Positions 24,900-33,927 of a DNA stretch of 64,000 nt are shown here, one piece after another. Within the stretch, counting starts at the first letter, position 1. Every line of letters starts with the position of its first letter. Under the pieces are notes generated by a model. It was not told where the DNA came from. It was given only the letters and a program-made list of their open reading frames with translations, and made no database searches. Source of the stretch: Streptomyces sp. sk2.1. Its GTDB lineage: Bacteria > Actinomycetota > Actinomycetes > Streptomycetales > Streptomycetaceae. The position numbers and the translations under genes were made by a program. The stretch is taken from contig NZ_RDBO01000065.1 in the NCBI RefSeq assembly GCF_008120935.1, positions 161,208 through 225,207 of the forward strand, written 5' to 3'.

Positions 24900-27851
24900 T
24901 CACCGCCCGACCGGTCCCGGTCGCGTCGCCCGTTCCAGCTCCATCAGGACCGAGTAGTACGAACGGCCCGTGGCCCGGTCCATCCCGATCTCGCACATCC
25001 GGTTGGCCGAGAGATGGGCGTCGTACTCCCGTTGCCTCACCTCGGCGGCCTCCTTCGCCGTGGCGGACTGCGTCAACTCCTTGTGCAGCATGCCGCGGTC
25101 GCCCGCGAAGGCGCAGCATCCGGCGTCGTCGGGGATCACGACCTCCTCCGCGCACGCCTCGGCGACCGCGCGCAACTGCTCCACATCGCCCAGGTGCTGC
25201 ATGGAGCACGTCGGGTGCAGCACCGCCGAACCGGTCTTCCGCAGCACGGTCAGCTCCGGGAGCAGTTCGTCGGCCGCCCAGACGAGGGAGTCGACGACGG
25301 TCAGCTCCCGGTGCAGTTCGAGGTTGTCCTCGGTGAGGTACGGCACCACCTCGTGGGCGATGCCCAGGGTGCACGAGGAGGCGTCCACGACCAGCGGCAG
25401 TTTTCCGCCCGCCGTCCAGCCCCAGGCGGCCTCCACGATGCGGTTGGCCATCACGGTGTTGCCTTCGTCGTACCCCTTGGAGTGCCAGATCGTCGCGCAG
25501 CAGGTCCCCGCGACGTCGTCCGGGATCCACACCGGCTTTCCGGCACGGGCGGAGACCGCGACGACCGCCTCCGGCAGCGACGGGCCGCGATGCCCCTCGG
25601 GCCCGCCGAAGATGCGGTTCACGCACGCCGGGTAGTAGACGGCGCTCGCTCCGGTACGGGAGGTACGGGGCAGCTGCCGGGCGGCGGCGCCGGGGATCTC
25701 GGGCAGCCATTCGGGCACCAGGTCGGGGCGCACGGCCCGGCGGGCGAGCCCGGTGATGGTCTCCAGCGGCCCGTCGCCGATGCGGTCGCCGATCCGGTCG
25801 GCCGCGGCGATCGCGAGCCGGGCCGCGGCCTCCACCGCCTTGAAGTTCTTCGCGGTGAGCGCCGCGATCCGCTCCTCGCGGGGCGAATGCCGCCGATGGC
25901 GGAAGTCCTTCATCATGGCGCCGGTGTCGATGCCCACCGGGCAGGCGAGCTTGCAGGTCGAATCGCCGGCGCAGGTGTCGACGGCGTCGTAGCCGTACGA
26001 GTCGAGCAGCTGCGTCTGCACGGGGGAGCCGTCCGGCTGCCGCATCATCTCCCGGCGCAGCACGATCCGTTGGCGCGGCGAGGTCGTCAGGTCGTGGCTG
26101 GGGCAGGTGGGTTCGCAGAAACCGCACTCGATGCAGGGGTCGGCGACCGGCTCGACCTCGGGAATGGTCTTCAGCCCGCGCAGATGGGCCCTCGGGTCGC
26201 GGTCGAGGACGATGCGGGGGGCCAGCACCCCGTCGGGGTCGATGACCTGCTTGGTGCGCCACATCAGCTCGGTCGCCTTCGGACCCCACTCCAGCTCCAG
26301 GAAGGGGGCGATGTTGCGGCCGGTGGCGTGCTCGGCCTTCAACGAGCCGTCGAAGCGCTCCACCGTCAGCCGGCAGAAGTCGTCCATGAACGCGGCGTAG
26401 CGCTCGACGTCGGACGGCTTCGCCGCGTCGAAGGCGAGCAGGAAGTGCAGATTGCCGTGCGCCGCGTGGCCCGCCACGGCGGCGTCGAAGCCGTGTTCCT
26501 CCTGGAGTGCGAGCAGGGCCTCGCAGGCGTCGGCCAGCCTGGAGGGCGGCACCGCGAAGTCCTCCGTGATCAGCGTCGTGCCCGAGGGCCGGGAGCCGCC
26601 GACCGCGGTGACGAACGCCTTGCGGGCCTTCCAGTAGCCCGCGATGGTCCCGGCGTCACGGGTGAAGCCATTGGTCACCGACGCCACCGGGGCGACCAGG
26701 TCGAGCTCCTCGACGACGGCCGCGGCCGCCCGCTCGTACGCCTCCTGGCCCGCCTCGTCGGGGGCCCGGAACTCCACCAGCAGGGCCGCGGTCTCCTTGG
26801 GCAGCCCGGCCCAGTCCGCGGGCACGCCCCGGACGCTCACCGACGCGCGCAGCGTGTTGCCGTCCATCAGCTCGACGGCGATCGCCCCCGCCTCGTTGAA
26901 ACGGGGCACGGCCGCCGCGGCGGCGGTCAGGGACGGGAAGAACAGCAGGGCCGTCGAGACGTGGCGGTCGAGCGGCAGGGTGTCGAAGACGACCTCGGAG
27001 ATGAAACCGAAGGTGCCCTCGGAACCGACCATCAGACCGCGCAGGATCTGTACGGGCGTGGCGCCGTCCAGGAAGGCGTCGAGCCGGTAGCCGTTGGTGT
27101 TCTTGATCTCGTACTTGGCGCGGATCCGGGCGGTGAGTCCGGCGTCCGCCTCGATCTCCGCCTTCAGCGCCATCAGCGCCTCGCACAGCCGCGGCTCGGC
27201 GTGGGCCAGGTCCTCGTCCGCCGCCGGGTCGCCGGTGTCGACGACGGTGCCGCTCGGCAGCACGAAGGTGAGGGAGGAGACCGTGCGGTAGGAATTGCGG
27301 GTCGTGCCCGCGGTCATCCCGGAGGCGTTGTTGGCGACGACTCCGCCGATCGTGCAGGCGATGGCGCTGGCCGGGTCGGGGCCCAGCAGCCGGCCGTACC
27401 GGGCGAGGGTGGCGTTGGCCCGCAGGACCGTCGTCCCCGGGCGGATGCGGGCCCGCGCGCCGTCGTCCAGGACCTCGATGCCCGCCCAGTGGTGGCGCAC
27501 GTCGACGAGGATGTCCTCGCCCTGGGCCTGCCCGTTCAGACTGGTGCCGGCGGCCCGGAAGACCACTTCGCGGCCCCTGCCGTGCGCGTACGACAGGATC
27601 GCGGAGACGTCGTCGATGTCCTCCGGGACCACGACGACCTGGGGGACGAACCGGTAGGGACTGGCGTCGGAGGCGTACTTCACCAGGTCGGAGACCTTCC
27701 ACAGCACCTTCTCCGGCCCGAGCAGGGCGACCAGTTCGTCGCGCAGCGCATCGGGGGTGCCCGGAGCCTGGCGGGCGGGAACCCTGTCCACGGAGGGCGT
27801 GCGCGGCACCTCGGGGCGGAGTGCTTCCGGCTTCGGCTCCAGCAGTGGCAT
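24900..27851 (-). CDS. FAD-linked oxidase fused to Fe-S/CCG domains (D-lactate/2-hydroxyacid dehydrogenase-like)
   Basis: 983 residues joining three parts. An N-terminal PCMH-type FAD domain (about 60-240) has [18 protein letters not shown] and [15 protein letters not shown]; an FAD-oxidase C domain runs to about 540; a ferredoxin-like part has [13 protein letters not shown] (near 571) and [14 protein letters not shown] (near 624), followed by two CCG-type repeats ([10 protein letters not shown] near 783, CCAFAGDRG near 914). This resembles GlcD plus GlpC/LutA in one chain, a membrane-peripheral dehydrogenase feeding electrons from a 2-hydroxyacid such as D-lactate to the quinone pool. The ATG at 27851 follows GAGGAG; upstream in-frame sequence would run over the MarR gene. 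MarR lies 78 bp upstream in the same direction. Confidence 0.88.
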   Translation of the reverse strand: MPLLEPKPEALRPEVPRTPSVDRVPARQAPGTPDALRDELVALLGPEKVLWKVSDLVKYASDASPYRFVPQVVVVPEDIDDVSAILSYAHGRGREVVFRAAGTSLNGQAQGEDILVDVRHHWAGIEVLDDGARARIRPGTTVLRANATLARYGRLLGPDPASAIACTIGGVVANNASGMTAGTTRNSYRTVSSLTFVLPSGTVVDTGDPAADEDLAHAEPRLCEALMALKAEIEADAGLTARIRAKYEIKNTNGYRLDAFLDGATPVQILRGLMVGSEGTFGFISEVVFDTLPLDRHVSTALLFFPSLTAAAAAVPRFNEAGAIAVELMDGNTLRASVSVRGVPADWAGLPKETAALLVEFRAPDEAGQEAYERAAAAVVEELDLVAPVASVTNGFTRDAGTIAGYWKARKAFVTAVGGSRPSGTTLITEDFAVPPSRLADACEALLALQEEHGFDAAVAGHAAHGNLHFLLAFDAAKPSDVERYAAFMDDFCRLTVERFDGSLKAEHATGRNIAPFLELEWGPKATELMWRTKQVIDPDGVLAPRIVLDRDPRAHLRGLKTIPEVEPVADPCIECGFCEPTCPSHDLTTSPRQRIVLRREMMRQPDGSPVQTQLLDSYGYDAVDTCAGDSTCKLACPVGIDTGAMMKDFRHRRHSPREERIAALTAKNFKAVEAAARLAIAAADRIGDRIGDGPLETITGLARRAVRPDLVPEWLPEIPGAAARQLPRTSRTGASAVYYPACVNRIFGGPEGHRGPSLPEAVVAVSARAGKPVWIPDDVAGTCCATIWHSKGYDEGNTVMANRIVEAAWGWTAGGKLPLVVDASSCTLGIAHEVVPYLTEDNLELHRELTVVDSLVWAADELLPELTVLRKTGSAVLHPTCSMQHLGDVEQLRAVAEACAEEVVIPDDAGCCAFAGDRGMLHKELTQSATAKEAAEVRQREYDAHLSANRMCEIGMDRATGRSYYSVLMELERATRPGPVGR

Positions 27852-27928
27852 GTCGGGTTCTCCTCGGCGGTTCGGTCGGTACGGCGGCGGACACGCCCGC
27901 GCCCGTCGGGCGGAGCGCGGCCGCGCGT

Positions 27929-28372
27929 CTAACAGCGGCGCTCCGGCATTCCGTTGACCAGGGCGGTCAGCAGTCCGCCGAGCACCTCGCGCTGTTCGAC
28001 GGTCAATGGAGCCAGGATCTCCTCCGCGGCCGCCCGGCGCGCGTCGCGCAGCGACCGGAGGGTGGCGCGGCCCTCCTCGGTCATCTCGATCCGGACCACC
28101 CGGCGGTTGTCCGGATCGGGGGCGCGACGCACCCGGCCGCTCGCCTCCAGGCCGTCGACCAGGCTCGTCACGGCACGCGGGACCACGTCCAGGCGCTGGG
28201 CCAGATCCGCCATCCGGGGCGGGCCGTCGTAGTGCGCGACGGTGCGGAGCAGGCGGAACTGCGCGGGGGTGATGCCGATCGGCTCCAGCTGGCGGCTCTG
28301 GATCCGCTGGAGCCTGCGGGTGACCCGCAACAGCTGCTCGGCGAGGACGCCGTCGGCGTCGGAGGAGTCCAT
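27929..28372 (-). CDS. MarR-family regulator
   Basis: 147 residues with the winged helix at about 40-105: ITPAQFRLLRTVAHYDGPPR, MADLAQRLDVVPRAVTSLVD, then the wing RRAPDPDNRRVVRIEMTEEG. It is divergent from an ABC exporter with only 144 bp between starts and a palindrome in the gap, the classic layout of a drug-responsive repressor controlling an efflux pump. It may also affect the dehydrogenase gene downstream. Confidence 0.9.
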   Translation of the reverse strand: MDSSDADGVLAEQLLRVTRRLQRIQSRQLEPIGITPAQFRLLRTVAHYDGPPRMADLAQRLDVVPRAVTSLVDGLEASGRVRRAPDPDNRRVVRIEMTEEGRATLRSLRDARRAAAEEILAPLTVEQREVLGGLLTALVNGMPERRC

Positions 28373-28397
28373 GGGGGAACAATATCAGGACCTTGTA

Positions 28398-28420
28398 CAT
28401 TGTGAGTATAGGTAACAATG
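28398..28420. promoter_or_regulatory. MarR operator
   Basis: CATTGT (28398-28403) and ACAATG (28415-28420) are perfect half-sites 11 bp apart, next to the MarR start and over the exporter promoter. Confidence 0.6.
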
Positions 28421-28429
28421 AGCTATGCT
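28400..28429 (+). promoter_or_regulatory. Probable promoter of the ABC exporter
   Basis: TTGTGA (28400-28405), 18 bp, TATGCT (28424-28429). It lies within the dyad, so MarR binding would block it. It also places the transcript start after the ATG at 28418, ruling that codon out as the translation start. Confidence 0.45.
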
Positions 28430-28516
28430 CCCAAAAGTCCTGACCGGTCGATCCCTCAGGGTCGAGCCGCCGCTGCCGCACGGCCGACGGCTCTCGCACG
28501 CCCGACGAAGGAGCCC

Positions 28517-30322
28517 ATGAAACCCGACGAAATCAACTGGACGCCCCCGCCGCGGGACGAGGAGCGCCCGCCCGCCGAGGTGCGACGCATCCTGCGCCTC
28601 TTCCGCCCCTACCGCGGCCGGCTCGCGCTGGTCGGACTGCTCGTCGGCGCCTCGTCGCTGGTGTCGGTCGCCTCGCCGTTCCTGCTGCGCGAGATCCTGG
28701 ACACGGCCATTCCCCAGGGGCGTACGGGACTGCTGTCGCTGCTCGCCCTCGGCATGATCCTCACCGCCGTGATGAACAGCGTCTTCGGAGTCCTGCAGAC
28801 CCTGATCTCCACCACGGTCGGCCAGCGCGTCATGCACGATCTGCGCACCGCGGTCTACGCCCAGTTGCAGCGGATGTCGCTCGCCTTCTTCACCCGGACC
28901 CGCACCGGTGAGGTGCAGTCCCGCATCGCCAACGACATCGGCGGCATGCAGGCGACCGTCACCTCCACCGCGACGTCGCTGGTCTCCAACCTCACCGCCG
29001 TCGTCGCCACGGTCGTCGCCATGCTGGCGCTCGACTGGCGGCTCACCCTGGTCTCGCTGCTCCTGCTGCCGGTCTTCGTGTGGATCAGCCGCCGGGTCGG
29101 CCGGGAACGCAAGAGGATCACCACCCGGCGCCAGAAGCAGATGGCCGCCATGGCGGCCACGGTCACCGAGTCGCTCTCCGTCAGCGGCATCCTGCTCGGC
29201 CGGACGATGGGCCGCTCGGACTCCCTCGTCAAGAACTTCGCCGAGGAGTCCGAGAAGCTCGTCGACCTCGAAGTGCGCTCCAACATGGCCGGGCGGTGGC
29301 GGATGTCGACGATCGGCATCGTCATGGCCGCCATGCCCGCCGTCATCTACTGGGCGGCGGGGATCGCCCTGCAGTCCGGCGGACCGGCGGTCTCCATCGG
29401 CACGCTCGTCGCCTTCGTCTCGCTCCAGCAGGGCCTCTTCCGGCCCGCCGTGAGCCTGCTCTCCACCGGGGTGCAGATGCAGACGTCCCTCGCGCTCTTC
29501 CAGCGGATCTTCGAGTACCTGGACCTCGACGTCGACATCACCGAGCCCGAGAACCCCGTCCGGCCCACGGAGATCCGCGGCGAGATCCGCTTCGAGGACG
29601 TCGACTTCGGCTACGACGACAAGAGCGGGCCGACGCTCGGCGGCATCGACCTCACCGTCCCGGCCGGCAGCAGCCTGGCGGTCGTCGGACCGACCGGATC
29701 GGGCAAGTCCACCCTCGGCCACCTGGTGCCCAGGCTCTACGACGTCACCGGCGGCAGGGTCACGCTCGACGGCGTCGACGTGCGCGACCTGGACTTCGAC
29801 ACCCTGGCGAGGGCCGTGGGAGTGGTCTCCCAGGAGACGTACCTCTTCCACGCCTCGGTCGCCGACAACCTGCGCTTCGCCAAGCCGGACGCCACCGACG
29901 AGGAGATCGAGACGGCGGCCCGCGCGGCGCAGATCCACGACCACATCGCCTCGCTCCCCGACGGCTACGACACCCTCGTCGGCGAGCGCGGCCACCGCTT
30001 CTCGGGAGGCGAGAAGCAGCGCCTCGCCATCGCCCGTACGATCCTGCGGGACCCGCCCGTGCTCGTGCTCGACGAGGCGACGAGCGCCCTGGACACCCGC
30101 ACGGAGTTCGCCGTGCAGGAGGCGATCGACGCGCTTTCCGAGGGCCGCACCACCATCACCATCGCGCACCGGCTCTCCACCGTCCGCGACGCGGACCAGA
30201 TCGTCGTCCTGGACGGCGGCCGGATCGCCGAGCGCGGCACCCATGAGGAACTCCTGGCGCGGGAAGGCCGCTATGCCGCCCTGGTCCGCCGGGACACCCG
30301 ACTCGCCCCTGTCACGGGGTGA
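28517..30322 (+). CDS. ABC exporter, full-site homodimer type
   Basis: A 601-residue type I exporter half: six helices (about 25-310), Walker A VGPTGSGKSTLGHL, signature FSGGEKQRLAIART, Walker B VLVLDEATSALD and H-loop IAHRLS, all intact, so it should work as a homodimer. I start at ATG 28517 (MKPDEINWTPPPRDEERPP) with AAGGAG just upstream, because the earlier in-frame ATG at 28418 lies inside the promoter/operator. Probably a drug or lipid exporter repressed by the divergent MarR protein. Confidence 0.9.
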   Translation: MKPDEINWTPPPRDEERPPAEVRRILRLFRPYRGRLALVGLLVGASSLVSVASPFLLREILDTAIPQGRTGLLSLLALGMILTAVMNSVFGVLQTLISTTVGQRVMHDLRTAVYAQLQRMSLAFFTRTRTGEVQSRIANDIGGMQATVTSTATSLVSNLTAVVATVVAMLALDWRLTLVSLLLLPVFVWISRRVGRERKRITTRRQKQMAAMAATVTESLSVSGILLGRTMGRSDSLVKNFAEESEKLVDLEVRSNMAGRWRMSTIGIVMAAMPAVIYWAAGIALQSGGPAVSIGTLVAFVSLQQGLFRPAVSLLSTGVQMQTSLALFQRIFEYLDLDVDITEPENPVRPTEIRGEIRFEDVDFGYDDKSGPTLGGIDLTVPAGSSLAVVGPTGSGKSTLGHLVPRLYDVTGGRVTLDGVDVRDLDFDTLARAVGVVSQETYLFHASVADNLRFAKPDATDEEIETAARAAQIHDHIASLPDGYDTLVGERGHRFSGGEKQRLAIARTILRDPPVLVLDEATSALDTRTEFAVQEAIDALSEGRTTITIAHRLSTVRDADQIVVLDGGRIAERGTHEELLAREGRYAALVRRDTRLAPVTG

Positions 30323-30419
30323 TCGGGGACGGGGCGGCTTTGCTCCTGCTTGCTCGGTCCGCCCCGCCCGCACGCGCCCGGTTCCGCCGGTCCCGATTGC
30401 GATCCGTCCGGAAAAGCGG

Positions 30420-30459
30420 CGACGCCGCCGCTCCCGTGGGACGGGGAGCGACGGCGTCG
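30420..30459. terminator. Terminator hairpin between the ABC exporter and a micro-gene
   Basis: CGACGCCGCCGCTCCC (30420-30435) pairs with GGGGAGCGACGGCGTCG (30443-30459) with one mismatch over a short loop. It serves both convergent genes. Confidence 0.75.
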
Positions 30460-30472
30460 GGCGGGGCGATGG

Positions 30473-30532
30473 TCAGACGAGCCAACCCACGAAGTGGACG
30501 ATGCCGGCGAGCAGGTTGGTGATGACGTTCAT
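30473..30532 (-). CDS. 19-residue hydrophobic micropeptide
   Basis: The minus strand encodes MNVITNLLAGIVHFVGWLV and a stop. AAGGAG stands 9 nt before the ATG, ideal spacing, and the strong hairpin at 30420-30459 starts 13 bp past the stop, so the unit has its own start and terminator. The peptide would be a single short hydrophobic helix with a Trp near the C-terminus, suited to lie in or on the membrane. No gene follows on the same strand, so it is not an obvious leader. I believe near-identical micro-ORFs occur in other Streptomyces, but this is from memory. Confidence 0.7.
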   Translation of the reverse strand: MNVITNLLAGIVHFVGWLV

Positions 30533-30769
30533 TCGGTGTTTCTCCTTGTGCGATGCATATGTGGGACAGCACAGTCGCGGTCTGCAGCCCGTCGCTTGCG
30601 CCCTGTAATCATCATGCGTCGCAGGTGCCTCGGGCAACGAATGGCGAAACGATCACGCGTTCCAGCGAACACCCGATCCCTTGTTCGTGTGTTCTGTTTT
30701 CCGGAGTGGGGCATGCGGCCCCGGCTCGCAGGGGCCAGGGCTCGTGCCGTTCGGGGGCGTGTCGTCCCC

Positions 30770-31894
30770 TCACGATGTGACGGGTGCGAATTCCTCGTCG
30801 GTCCGTGCCGTGGCGTCCCGCCCCTCCAGCAGCCGGGCGATCTCGTGCACCGCGGCCCGCCCCGCCCGGTTGGCGCCGATCGTGCTGGCGGACGGCCCGT
30901 AGCCGACAAGATGGACACGGGGGTCCCGCACCGCCCGTGTGCCCTCGACCCGGATGCCGCCGCCCGGCTCGCGCAGCTTCAGCGGTGCGAGGTGGTCGAT
31001 GGCGGCCCGGAAGCCGGTCGCCCAGAGGATGACGTCCGCCTCGACCGTCCGGCCGTCGTCCCAGGCGACCCCGTCGGGCGTGATGCGGTCGAACATCGGC
31101 AGCCGGTCGAGCACCCCCTGTTCGCGGGCGCGCCGGACGGCGTCGGTGAGCGGCAGCCCGGTCACGCTCACCACGCTCTGCGGCGGCAGCCCTCGCCTGA
31201 CCCGTTCCTCCACCATCGCCACCGCGGCCCGACCCCGGTCCGCGTCGAACGGGCCTTCCCGGAAGACCGGCGGCCGACGCGTCACCCAGTACGTCTCGGC
31301 CGCCACGTCGGCGATCTCCATCAGGTGCTGCGTGCCGGAGGCGCCCCCGCCGACCACCACCACGCGCTGTCCGGCGAACTCGGCCGGGCCCGGGTAGTTC
31401 GCGGTGTGCAACTGCCGCCCCCGGAAGCTCTCCTGGCCCGGGTAGCGCGGCCAGAACGGCCGGTCCCAGGTGCCGGTGGCGTTGATGAGGGCGCGGGTGG
31501 CGTACGTGCCCTCGGACGTCTCGACGAGCAGCCGTCCGTCCCCGCCCTCGCGCACCGCGCTCACCTCGACGGGGCGGTGGACCCGCAGGTCGAAGGCGTG
31601 CTCGTACCGCTCGAAGTACTCGCCGATGACCTCGGAGGAGGGGCGGTCGTCATCGGCCCCGGTGAGCTCCATGCCCGGCAGCGCGTGCATGCCGTGGACC
31701 TTGCCGTAGGTCAGCGAGGGCCAGCGGAACTGCCAGGCGCCGCCGGGGCGCGGGGCGTGGTCGAGCACGACGAAGTCGCGATCGGGTTCCAGGCCGGTGC
31801 GCCGCAGATGGTGGGCGCCGGACAGGCCCGCCTGTCCGGCGCCGATCACGACGACATCGACCGTACGGGCCGCAGCCACCCCAAAATTGTTCAC
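30770..31894 (-). CDS. Flavin-containing monooxygenase (NAD(P)/FAD)
   Basis: 374 residues from the GTG at 31894 (a GTG at 31879 is also possible; neither has a clear Shine-Dalgarno). The FAD loop VVVIGAGQAGLSGAHHL is near the N-terminus, the NADPH loop VVVVGGGASGTQHL in the middle, and ILWATGFRAAIDHL gives the ATG signature. The short motif set fits CzcO/TrkA-like group B monooxygenases, often acting on small hydrophobic molecules. Substrate unknown. Longer in-frame reading upstream to 33232 is antisense to nothing conserved and is rejected. Confidence 0.85.
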   Translation of the reverse strand: MNNFGVAAARTVDVVVIGAGQAGLSGAHHLRRTGLEPDRDFVVLDHAPRPGGAWQFRWPSLTYGKVHGMHALPGMELTGADDDRPSSEVIGEYFERYEHAFDLRVHRPVEVSAVREGGDGRLLVETSEGTYATRALINATGTWDRPFWPRYPGQESFRGRQLHTANYPGPAEFAGQRVVVVGGGASGTQHLMEIADVAAETYWVTRRPPVFREGPFDADRGRAAVAMVEERVRRGLPPQSVVSVTGLPLTDAVRRAREQGVLDRLPMFDRITPDGVAWDDGRTVEADVILWATGFRAAIDHLAPLKLREPGGGIRVEGTRAVRDPRVHLVGYGPSASTIGANRAGRAAVHEIARLLEGRDATARTDEEFAPVTS

Positions 31895-32115
31895 GCTTCT
31901 ACTAACTGTCGCGGGGGTGAGGATCTTCCCGGGACGGCGCGGGGGAGGGCCAGGGACCCGGGGGAGCGCCCCGGCCCGGATCATCGGCTCCGGTCCCGGC
32001 CCTCCGGCTCCTGCTCCTCCTGCCCCCGGACTCACCCGGTGCGGCGGTGATCTCGCAAACCATGGGATCGCATACGGCCTCGGGGCATCGGTACGGCCGA
32101 TGGGGCCGAGAGCGA

Positions 32116-32385
32116 TCATGCCCCTGGGGGCGAGTGTCCGGGCGGGCCCGCGGGCGTGGTTCCGTCCGGGGCCGGCGGCTCGGTCGGGTGCTTCCCGTCC
32201 GGTCCGGAGGAGGAGACGAGCCGCAGGGCAGGGCGCTCCGGTGCGAACTCGCCGAGTTCGAGCGCCGTCTCGCGCCATTCGGCGGCGAGCTGAAGCAGAC
32301 GTTCGCCGTCCTGGCGGAAGCCGGGCAGTGGGGCGTCGGGGGCGTCGGGCCGCAGGATGGTGGCGGCGAACCGGACCGTGCGCAT
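32116..32385 (-). CDS. Small hypothetical protein, 89 aa
   Basis: The first 57 residues look like a folded helical domain (GFRQDGERLLQLAAEWRETA, LELGEFAPERPALRLV); the rest is Pro/Gly-rich and disordered. Third codon positions are almost all G or C, as in real genes here. No good Shine-Dalgarno; it is 90 bp downstream of the GyrB-like gene on the same strand and may be cotranscribed. Not recognised. Confidence 0.5.
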   Translation of the reverse strand: MRTVRFAATILRPDAPDAPLPGFRQDGERLLQLAAEWRETALELGEFAPERPALRLVSSSGPDGKHPTEPPAPDGTTPAGPPGHSPPGA

Positions 32386-32475
32386 GGCCGCGGTGGCAGG
32401 GGGTTCGAGGGCTCCGCCTTCCCCGACGCCCCGCCGGCCCCGTCTTTCCGGACCGGCAGGGCGCTTCGTCGTGGG

Positions 32476-33639
32476 TCAGTCCCGGCGGACCCCCCGGGCG
32501 ATCCGATCGATGACGGCTGCGGCCCGCTCCGGGCCTTCCTCCAGCCACCTGCCGAGGTGGTCCCGGACGGCCTGTCCGACGCAGTCGCGTACTTCGGCGT
32601 TGCCCAGCACGCCCCGCGTGGAGCCCTTGAACTCGGGACGGTCCAGCTTCACCGACACGACCGCCGTCAGTCCCTCGCCGATCCGCCCGGTGCCGAAGCC
32701 GGGGTCCGTGGCTGTCAGCAGCCCCTGTTCCCGCGCGTACGCGGTGATCGCGGCCGTCATTCCGTCGCGGAAACCCACCGCGTGCGTGCCGTCGACGGTG
32801 GGCCGGCTGTTGGCGAAGGTCCGGACCCGCTCCCCGGGGCGGTCGCACCAGCGGAAGGCCACCTCCATCGTCCCCGCCATCCGGGGGTCCTCGTGCTCGA
32901 AGGCGATGGTGTCCATGGGGGCGGACGCCGCCGTGCGGCCGTCGAGGAAGGCGACGAAGTCCCGCGCCCCGTCCGGGAAGCGGAGCCGCACCGACCGGGG
33001 CTCGTCCGGGCGACGCAGGTCGGTCAGGGAGATGTCCAGGCCCTGGTTCAGGAAGGCCAGTTCCCGGAATCGCTCCTCCAGCCCGTCGAACGAGAACTCC
33101 GCGGCTCCGAAGATGTCGGCGTCGGGCCAGAAGGCGATGGTGGTCCCGCTTCCAGCTGCCGTACCCGCTTCGGTGATCGGGGTGGTGGCCATGCCGCGCG
33201 CGTACTCCTGTACCCAGCGGGCTCCCTCGCACCGCACCTCGGCCGTCATCCGTCGCGACAGGGCATTGACGACGGCGGGCCCCACGCCGCAGAAGCCCTG
33301 CGTCACGTTGTGGCGGCCTTCGGCTCCCGTCCCGGTCCGCATCTGGGTGAGCAGGGCTTCGAGCCCGGGGCCGCCGACGGCTCCCGTCCCGTCGAGGGCA
33401 ATGCCCGGCCCGTCGTCGGTGACACGGACGCCGCCGTCGGGCGTGAGGGTGACGTCGACGGAGGCGGCACGGCCGTCCAGAACCTCGTTCACCGCCCGGT
33501 CCGCGACCTCGAACACCATGTGGCGCAGGCCGCGTTCACCTGTCGAGCCGATGTACATTCCGGGCCGTTTCCGAACGGCTTCCCACCCCTCCAGTACCTG
33601 GATGTCGCTGGCGTCGTACCTGGTGGCTTCCTCGTCCAC
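32476..33639 (-). CDS. GyrB-like ATPase/transducer fragment without TOPRIM
   Basis: 387 residues aligned by eye with the N-terminal half of DNA gyrase B: LEGWEAVRKRPGMYIGSTGE, then the GHKL ATPase and the transducer fold ending with a GyrB-like KLDRPEFKGSTRGVLGNAEV. The TOPRIM and GyrA-binding parts are missing because the ORF stops there, not because of a frameshift. Glu44 (E. coli Glu42) is kept, but the Mg-binding Asn46 equivalent is Arg48 and the next Asp is Asn51 (EVADRAVNEVLDG against EVVDNSVDEALAG). DDGPGIAL remains. ATP turnover is doubtful. It cannot cut DNA alone. The GTG at 33639 starts the conserved region. It may be a gyrase modulator or a decayed resistance copy. Confidence 0.8.
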   Translation of the reverse strand: MDEEATRYDASDIQVLEGWEAVRKRPGMYIGSTGERGLRHMVFEVADRAVNEVLDGRAASVDVTLTPDGGVRVTDDGPGIALDGTGAVGGPGLEALLTQMRTGTGAEGRHNVTQGFCGVGPAVVNALSRRMTAEVRCEGARWVQEYARGMATTPITEAGTAAGSGTTIAFWPDADIFGAAEFSFDGLEERFRELAFLNQGLDISLTDLRRPDEPRSVRLRFPDGARDFVAFLDGRTAASAPMDTIAFEHEDPRMAGTMEVAFRWCDRPGERVRTFANSRPTVDGTHAVGFRDGMTAAITAYAREQGLLTATDPGFGTGRIGEGLTAVVSVKLDRPEFKGSTRGVLGNAEVRDCVGQAVRDHLGRWLEEGPERAAAVIDRIARGVRRD

Positions 33640-33927
33640 GATGCCCCGTCCGATGGTGTCCGGCAGAACTCCCCAGAGTAGGAGAATCCCAGGAAAATGC
33701 CAGGTCAGGGCCTTTTCCTCGATGTCGTGGGCGGGCGTGTGAGCGGCTGTCCGGAAGCGGTCGGCCCAGGGGTGGCGAATCATCGCCGGAGTGCCGCCAC
33801 GGCCCCGTCGAGGGCGTGAACGGCACCCTTGTCGGCGGCCCCGAGGCCGGTAAACGAGGTGCCGGGTCCCATGCGCCGCCCGGCGATGCGTCCGGGGCCG
33901 TGGCCGCTCCTGTCGTCGGTGGAGCCG

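Noticed and set aside
24591-27932. A 1,113-codon plus-strand open frame.
   Set aside because: Antisense shadow of the FAD/Fe-S dehydrogenase.
31895-33232. In-frame extension of the flavin monooxygenase to 820 residues.
   Set aside because: FAD motif position shows the protein starts at 31894 or 31879; the extension overlaps the GyrB-like gene in another frame.
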